A DNA stretch of 64,000 bases from JAJPHT01 sp035526585 (GTDB lineage: Archaea > Thermoplasmatota > SW-10-69-26 > JACQPN01 > JAJPHT01), in the NCBI GenBank assembly GCA_035526585.1, contig DATLCC010000027.1, positions 1 through 64,000 on the forward strand, written 5' to 3'. The position numbers were made by a program, and so were the translations under genes. This document shows, piece after piece, positions 60,801-64,000 of this stretch. The notes beneath the pieces are model-generated. The model searched no databases. It was not told where the DNA came from and worked only from the letters and a program-made list of their open reading frames with translations. The first letter of the stretch is position 1. Each line of letters opens with the position of its first letter.

Positions 60801-63800
60801 CCCAGCGGCGCGGAGCCGTTCACCATGAACTCGCCCGTGCAGGCGTAGTCGATCGAGCCGGCGTCCTGGAGCGGGAGGCGCAGGTCGACGATCTTGTCGC
60901 TTCCGCGCATCGACGTGTCGTTCTCGTCCGCCGGGTTCGAGGCGAGCGGATCCACGCGGCGACCGACGCCCGCGCCGTCGAGGCCGTTCTCCTCGATGAC
61001 GGTCCAGACGGCCTGCGGGATGACGATCGCAGGGCCCGACGGGAAGCCCGCGGGGTAGGACGTGGGAGCGTCCGGGTCGGTGGAGAGCGCTCGCTCGACG
61101 TAGTTCGGATAGCCGTCGCCGTCCGTGTCGTTCGCGATCGCCTCCGCGCGCGCGGTGGGCTGCGTGAGCGGGCTGCTGCGCTGATCCGCAGGGTCCGTGC
61201 CCGCGAGGAGCTCGACGAAGTCGGGGAACGCGTCGCGGTCGGGATCCGCGTTGCTGACCACGACCTCCGTGTCGACGCCGAGGCCCGCGGAGAGCGCGCC
61301 GGGGCCGTCGAGCCAGACGCGGTTGTCCGCGCGCTCCGTGAGCGTCGTGAGGTTGCCGCCGGGAACGATCTCGAGGTTCACGAGCGGCGCGCCGTTCGGG
61401 GCGTGCTCGTTCTCGTAGGCGTCCTTGCCTCCGAGGTCCACGAAGACGCCGCCGAGGCCGTACCCCTGGCCCGACATCGCGGCGTACTGGTCGTCCGCGC
61501 CGTCGTCGAGCAGGATGCCGACGCCCAGCGTGAACGTGTCCGACGCGGCGCCCTGCGAGAGCTGCTGCGCATGGTAGATGTCGCGGCTGCCGGAAAGGTC
61601 CGCAAGAAGCGCGAGGCCGAGGCGGGAGTAGCCCTGGCTCATGGAGGGCGCGTCGTAGCTGTCGCCGCCGTCGGCGTCGACGAGCACCGCGACGCCGCCC
61701 ACGGGCGCGGACGCCTGCGACGGGTGGCCGCGCGCCGAGCCGAGGGCCAGCTCGAGCGGGGAGAAGATGTCGTAGAACGACGTCGGGTCGTTGTAGCGGT
61801 CCGCGCCGCCCATGTCGAGGTGGAGCGAAACGGGGAGCGACGCGTTCGTGTGCACCATGGCGACGGGCATGTTGTACACGTCGTTGCCGTCGAGGTCGAG
61901 CGAGACGGTGGGCGCGCCGTAGCGCATGACGGTCTCGTAGTGGCACGTCGCCGACGCGCGCGCGGGCTCGACATGGGCCGGGACGGAGCCGCTGCTTCCG
62001 GTCGAGAAGCCACCGCCGCCGATGGTGGGGCCGGTGCTGGGCTGCGGCGGCTGCGCAGCGATCTGGTTCACGGGGCACACGAGGCGGCGCGCCTCCTCGG
62101 GCGTGTGCGTCGTCGAATCCGCGCCGGTGATCACGAGGAGCTCGAGGCTCGCCTCGCCGCCGGTCGGGTAGTGGCGGATGCCGTCGTGCACGTCGCCGGG
62201 GTCCTGGTAGCCGTAGACCATGCACTGCGCGTCGGTGCACGTGTAGACGCCGCCAGAGTGCGCATCGTCAGCATACGAAGGCATCTGGCCGGCCGCGTTC
62301 GACTCGGCGGGCGTGAAGCCGAAGCTGTCGACGGGCCAGCGCAGGCGGAGGAGGACGTCCTCGCCGCACTGGTCCACGATGCCGGGGACGATCTGGCACG
62401 CGGGCGTGTCGCCGTCGTCGATCTGGGCGCGCGCGCCTCCGAACGGGAGGAGGTGGCGCAGGAAGGAGAGGACGCCCGTCTCGACGGGCGTCGCGGACGC
62501 GGAGGCGCTCGCGTAGGCGCCCGCGCCCTGGAGGATCGCGCGCGCCTGCTCGCCCGCGAGCGTCGCGACGATGCCGGCCTGCGCGAGCGCGTCCTCGTCG
62601 ACGCGCGCGGCGAGCGCGGTCGCGAGCGCGAGCTCCTCGAGCTCTGCGGCGGTGAGATCCTCGCCGTAGAGCGCGTCGAAGCCCTGCGCGCGGCGCAGCG
62701 TCTCGATCTCGCTCGCGGAAAGGTGCGCGAACGCCTGCTGCTGGAGGCGCGCGCTCTGCGCCGCGCCGCTCATGAGGACAGCGGCGGCGTCGCGCGTCGC
62801 GGGGTCGAGGCGGGCGGCGCCCTCGTCGGCGGCCGCGCGGTGCTCGGGGAGCACCGTGTAGCCCGCGAGCGTCAGCATGTCGACGTACGCGTCCGTGAAG
62901 GAGAGGACCTTGAGCTTCGGGACGGCGGGGTCGGTGCCGGTGATGATATCACCCGCGCGGACGGCGTCCACGAGCGCGCCGTGCGTCGAGGCGAGAAGCG
63001 CCGCGTGGTGCGCGGCCCAGCCGACGCGCGCGCCCGGCGTCCATTCGCCCACGCGCAGCGCATCGGGCGCGGCGCGCCAGTACAGGCCGTACTTCTCGAG
63101 CGTCGGGAGCGCGGCGGAGGTCGCGACGAGCACGTTCGCGAGCGCGGCGGACTGCGACGTGGGCGTGAGGCCCGAGGGGCTCGCGGCGGTGATGGCCTGC
63201 GCCTCGGCCATGACGAGGCGCGCGATCGCGGCCTGCAGGTCGAGCGGGAGCGCATGCGCGCGCGCGAGCACGTCGGCCTGCGCGGCGGGCGAGGGCGCCT
63301 GGCCGCTCGCGGCGAGGAGCGCGGCGAGCGCATCCTCGAACGAGGGCGCGACGCCCGCGTCCGCGAGAGGGACGTTCGCGGCGAGCGAGACGAGCTTCGC
63401 GGCGAGGAGGACCTTCTGCGCGTCGCTCGCCTTGTCGTCGGAGGCGACGATGAGAGAGAGGATGGCCTTCGTGGTCTCGTCCAGCGACGCGGTGTCGAGC
63501 CCTTCGAGCTCGGCGCGGGCCGCGTGGTCGGCGAGGGAGCCGCGCGTCGCCTCGACGGCCTCGAGCACGAGGAGCGTCGCCTCGATGCTCTTGCGCATGT
63601 CCACGAGCGACGCGAGGATCGCCATGCGGCGCGTCTCCGGCGTGCTGATCCCCTGCGCGAGGTCGCTCGCGACGTCCGGGTGCGAGTAGACCCACGCGAG
63701 CTCGTCGGGCGTGAGGAGCGCCAGCGCCTCGCGCTGCATCTGCGTCGCCGTGATGGTCGAAAGGAGCAGGAGCGCGACGTCGCGCTGCACGTCGAGGGGC

Positions 63801-64000
63801 AGCGCGTCCGCGCGCGCAAGCTGCGCCGCGAGCTCCGCGGGCGGCACGACGGAGCCCGTCGCCGCGACCCACGCGAGGATGGCCGCGCGCAGCGGCGCCT
63901 CGGGCGCGATCGCGTCGACGGGAAGAGGAGGCACCGCGAGGTCGCGGTAGCCCATGAGGTCCGCGGCGCCGAGGACCTGGCCGAGAAGGACCGAGCTGCT
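51809..64000 (-). CDS. Giant surface protein with repeated L-x-D-x-x-G-x-D-x-Y motifs (N-terminus outside window)
   Basis: The frame is open to the window edge; the first in-window Met (63955) lacks a signal peptide, so the true start is beyond it. In order from that Met: a helical Ala-rich region (1-480); about 16 copies of a repeat with core LxDxxGxDxY, many linked by SQG (about 680-2,030); TSP3-like calcium loops (about 910-960); a CBM9/DOMON-like domain (about 1,645-1,840); Ig-like, cadherin-like and two fibronectin III domains (about 2,500-3,900); and a C-terminal anchor (VPLGGIAGLALALVAAVGIA, then GRKKK). At least 4,048 residues. Very likely a calcium-dependent adhesin or matrix component. 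Confidence 0.87.
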   Translation of the reverse strand, partial: SSSVLLGQVLGAADLMGYRDLAVPPLPVDAIAPEAPLRAAILAWVAATGSVVPPAELAAQLARADALPLDVQRDVALLLLSTITATQMQREALALLTPDELAWVYSHPDVASDLAQGISTPETRRMAILASLVDMRKSIEATLLVLEAVEATRGSLADHAARAELEGLDTASLDETTKAILSLIVASDDKASDAQKVLLAAKLVSLAANVPLADAGVAPSFEDALAALLAASGQAPSPAAQADVLARAHALPLDLQAAIARLVMAEAQAITAASPSGLTPTSQSAALANVLVATSAALPTLEKYGLYWRAAPDALRVGEWTPGARVGWAAHHAALLASTHGALVDAVRAGDIITGTDPAVPKLKVLSFTDAYVDMLTLAGYTVLPEHRAAADEGAARLDPATRDAAAVLMSGAAQSARLQQQAFAHLSASEIETLRRAQGFDALYGEDLTAAELEELALATALAARVDEDALAQAGIVATLAGEQARAILQGAGAYASASASATPVETGVLSFLRHLLPFGGARAQIDDGDTPACQIVPGIVDQCGEDVLLRLRWPVDSFGFTPAESNAAGQMPSYADDAHSGGVYTCTDAQCMVYGYQDPGDVHDGIRHYPTGGEASLELLVITGADSTTHTPEEARRLVCPVNQIAAQPPQPSTGPTIGGGGFSTGSSGSVPAHVEPARASATCHYETVMRYGAPTVSLDLDGNDVYNMPVAMVHTNASLPVSLHLDMGGADRYNDPTSFYDIFSPLELALGSARGHPSQASAPVGGVAVLVDADGGDSYDAPSMSQGYSRLGLALLADLSGSRDIYHAQQLSQGAASDTFTLGVGILLDDGADDQYAAMSGQGYGLGGVFVDLGGKDAYENEHAPNGAPLVNLEIVPGGNLTTLTERADNRVWLDGPGALSAGLGVDTEVVVSNADPDRDAFPDFVELLAGTDPADQRSSPLTQPTARAEAIANDTDGDGYPNYVERALSTDPDAPTSYPAGFPSGPAIVIPQAVWTVIEENGLDGAGVGRRVDPLASNPADENDTSMRGSDKIVDLRLPLQDAGSIDYACTGEFMVNGSAPLGFFPGERVVGDQNPIFGQTDPNTTRPARPQERTIERCAYVAYDTAAPGEGTGSVPGAGTLQNGGDFSESRFSFQVPAGILAIGDVVETTYQDDYFVIIDLGGRDHLVNSAGGALPVVTRSIPDEKGNFTPQLNDTFLAPSLVVNVDLTSATGSALAAGASDADEYVNASRSYAQGSLYGVLVDTAGADAYVAGAGSQGALGGALIDLAGTDSYAAGDLSQGANLAGIPDDRETAGFPQGGNVTNDATSDTPLGSARRDVGLLLDLGAGDDTFVAGNHSQGFGRGFASAMNRGSGADTPKNAPYALGLLASTEGNETYAARPSATQTHGVGGIGGVGALLDVKGRDRYFANDKWSFGWTLSQTVATRDVAPANAPRPAAAILVDLSGSDVYLQPGSVSLARNQNTTLTRAETATNGQTNPRLYADVGVHIDTETNDPTGAFLAGLVGGGSAIDHAGFLVDMPTARLAIGDSGHTTFSDEYAFVVDLGGNNSYDYSAAGLIRDYLAQGPPQNGAAAAGTQTPFSAVSQPLNLFPVTFLLDAGTGASTYDVAHGLSQGVGYFGIGVLADLGGRDEYRALEQAIPSFGSQWLDRSRDAIAIDGAIGPEWDFFGEPIPIELGSQRDARYTSDWTLRIANDNRSLYLALEGTTLSQTEKDRARDMLFVDLDIGHFGRQYDTAAGHSGIDELQIAYQGEDHACVFTDLGAPKAGLTTMQLDGLDASLTPRAVDVKCHASEDGHVVYEIRKDLIQTEIPPSIYDLAYCWADSVGFGYVGASGCEYPRDELGLYIGFADAGASYAQTATSSLENFTFPVGAANRDGNYTGIRNSDISDEMARWAGIGLATGLPARYDGVAPVTALKPSLAQGAGFAGVGVLAMLGNGDSESKLVAADRAQGYATYGGLGMLLDAGGSDEYVGTHAVQGAAESFSAAIFIDVEGNDIYDADNESYGWVPRAQAAGGNSFGGATAFFLDLGGDDRYVSHFAPRAAADGAPGFIEQGRGVNQPSGHMAPAFGNNVAWTQNGTGLGADYVLASTIRDVTAGALAQTLYGTTRTTLNFTRYVDGLGCTSEIIEPRGRSFFATGKVCFLATVNTSTGAENRTLAPLTKQLATLAGGDPTDGSADVENATRSLDVRSVDFFLDRERVATSTNVTSVQRGVTLWSAVVDLGNFSDGVKLAKALPTFSAQLADRSVLLFGDEMGNSANETVTRNATRTLVVNNAPVVKRLELAPEYTGIANATFSPYAYGEAQQLYVNWSASFDAEEDPFEAANGWRIPAWNRSFPCEGLAIDQDQPQLCNALTFYLDNAANTESDTNPGGDAFGTPAKLKVETINGEPFASRIEPLGADLRVTSKQSVHVALPNRTALITTAPLNTQILVGVKYANGTNVKDAFGKDWYLASGTFTKSRSATDGVPLPDVGGIASLFGPVRQLVIDSLGTTAKQVDDNVHGNVIFNVVDSIAAPVCTQGGADTCATYNGDIRSGQLKPCQASPQPIANGPGVNLPAWLVWYPVQVLERGGVFRPNTAPGGQQALIPNQTLPTGPVHVCVDVNGNLHDVASAFTDVVTPVTDGIPHLCGLIPCKDEGGEGGSGGAGDLDNVDFTDFYLDANEPDATVQAAGIVSDGSTIVVPKDMRLTVTVGLVTDNAQPGPGDSISGAFNAAADAVNDTENPATGDHLVPGIEETRGTGVPVLNRTDVRENVTTVLRNFGNTNGQNLNSLVGGLGSLPGSFFFYKSGGHPDYQARIEFRTPATPSTQVSVTLDDPATGEVKETLRDTSYVEGDVDGSPRRGGGELDTAYWNAIGHRPLANWSASGSSDRWTQHNTTRNDLTREGVFLANVTATDAQGLSTSRVDSVLIDRTPPASFLTTGSVTPGSTATVYVGSGSLAGAGGVPVEWASVDLSAASGSDVPAPGSGVSQVYVFYRHGEEGDLATGWSALGATGDPAPIVEDNFAPALARAIPATRTSRTVSSSGDPVHLFLTVAVDRAHNVEGTANEATLLDAVRSAFYAKLSRGADVQHGYARLVVDQGQPVFSGLALTGGLLSSFQGSDYTFVRAGQPIAFGICVRDLETGIGTVTLQLYHIDPTTQESTKASRAATPAGACPAGQEGTMWSFGGWSRENVDKSVFPEGIWLAQFDVEDKAGNSISVSAGRVILDHASPAVHVLPPILPPGQTAVKPGDQVKLRLTAEDAFGVDEGRITVDASAFAKNASALKVRPVRVNGLIYQEATFFVDKPNLADAAYTITVRVPDLAGNVTTVLVPLAVNAKAFDFVPGSFRVTNVTHNSLVLHWKTSEPTSAMAKFGTSAIALNGRTPLDTNASVEHALKVEGLQPSTRYSLRAVSASTGGFSKESDIVEATTITALFLQPQLPARGDNVSGLVKVAFRGGLLDSADFVSYTLEVRNATTSAWTFVTTATRQGDSHELRWNSTRFLDGTTYELRLTAEAGHDVASAVIGPFTSDNTPPAVIVSSPLLATNDTTPRLLAETSDALSGFPSVPAALYVDGELVTKNLTIDALPDARLRLSYDIPDALEAGMRTFELRILDNAGNVAKETWKVAIDGDAPVITVNPTRYAPGTGAAKQGGTVTLNLTVHDLSGVSIVTADTSALSDVGSVRLVKIVNADEWQGTFSVSSAEAAATKTVKVHAVDLAGNEKDIDVSIPVDNVAPTVGSTTISETKHTRVVVKVPANEPILVTGTATAPASPAVTVSSIVAAPTVDLAFEGLLPSRSYQYDLKVTDLAGNEVPLHGSFATLQDTKAPTTVGPLSVLDLLNGTLRLSWNAATDDVAVAAYRVYRSEDAVVFRMVAEVTGTRYDDAGLPYEKLYTYKVAALDYGANEGPTDGVLRASATAVPRLTVGAATPTIGTVSTTFHYAVTYASPGGKAPAYVRVILDGVPQNMTLVSGDAKTGAAYTYETRLAPHKRDAPHTYAFEASDGRYTARFPEDGSVLRGPLVSGDALAGGDASGLASFAQKVPLGGIAGLALALVAAVGIAAVLGRKKKEGSK

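Larger units (their letters stand above)
20440..64000 (-). other. Giant surface-protein / MoxR-DUF58-DUF4129 operon (5' end outside window)
   Basis: Nine clear genes plus a possible 33-codon ORF, all on the minus strand with no convincing internal spacer. Junctions: 51809/51812 and 39567/39570 overlap by ATGA; two bases separate 35299 and 35296; the 94-base gap after 28529 is exactly filled by the small ORF; 27181/27184 overlap by four; seven bases separate 26126 and 26118; 24871/24874 overlap by four; 24191/24204 overlap by 14. Co-translation is therefore expected. It encodes about 14,500 residues, about 13,000 of them in five very large exported proteins. Confidence 0.8.

Noticed and set aside
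57860..61910. LxDxxGxDxY repeats considered as classical RTX nonapeptides
   Set aside because: The period is about 20-28 residues and the conserved Tyr and SQG linker do not fit GGxGxDxUx repeats.

Overview
This is a very GC-rich archaeal window. An Orc1/Cdc6 replication initiator, an archaeal-type phosphoglycerate kinase, a type II glyceraldehyde-3-phosphate dehydrogenase and an AlaX tRNA-editing protein all point to Archaea. So do many start codons with an AT-rich box (CTTAAG, TTTGAAAC, CTTTATC, CTATAT types) about 25-35 bases upstream, as expected for leaderless mRNAs driven by TATA boxes. Gene content and GC-richness would fit a high-GC Thermoplasmatota-like lineage, but that placement is inference. 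I saw no rRNA, tRNA, transposase or CRISPR array.

Bases 1-20,100 are ordinary chromosome: short genes on both strands with small spacers. In order they encode a small membrane protein and an MBL-fold hydrolase; a CPA2-type cation/proton antiporter; two small proteins; phosphoglycerate kinase; a coiled-coil protein; a DUF5752-like protein; a cystathionine gamma-lyase/synthase-family enzyme; a zinc-ribbon DUF4234-like membrane protein; Orc1/Cdc6 with an origin-like repeat cluster; a lipoprotein; a 56-residue membrane protein; AlaX; a GNAT acetyltransferase; a second lipoprotein whose 3' end runs antisense to an HxlR-type regulator; an acyl-CoA dehydrogenase divergent from that regulator; a probable winged-helix protein; a MacB/FtsX-type ABC exporter (permease plus ATPase); a zf-TFIIB zinc-ribbon protein; and GAPDH. 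Several inverted repeats look like operators, notably three GTAACC-N4-GGTTAC sites and three hairpins with a shared loop and covarying stems.

Bases 20,440-64,000 are a single minus-strand gene train that enters from beyond the right edge. Read in transcription order it encodes a giant protein (over 4,048 residues, N-terminus outside the window), a 4,081-residue surface protein, a 1,423-residue surface protein, a 2,255-residue protein fusing calcium-binding-type repeats and Ig-like domains to a membrane helix and a cytoplasmic DUF4129 domain, a possible 33-residue linker ORF, a DUF4350-like membrane protein, a MoxR AAA+ ATPase, a DUF58 protein, a 227-residue membrane protein and a 1,254-residue surface protein. 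Junctions are mostly 4-base ATGA overlaps or gaps of a few bases. The MoxR-DUF58-DUF4129 core is a known bacterial and archaeal association, but here the usual transglutaminase and VWA partners are absent and the core is coupled to about 13,000 residues of secreted, mostly membrane-anchored protein. I infer a surface-layer or matrix assembly system in which the ATPase module acts on the giant exoproteins. It is the strongest candidate here for an undescribed system.
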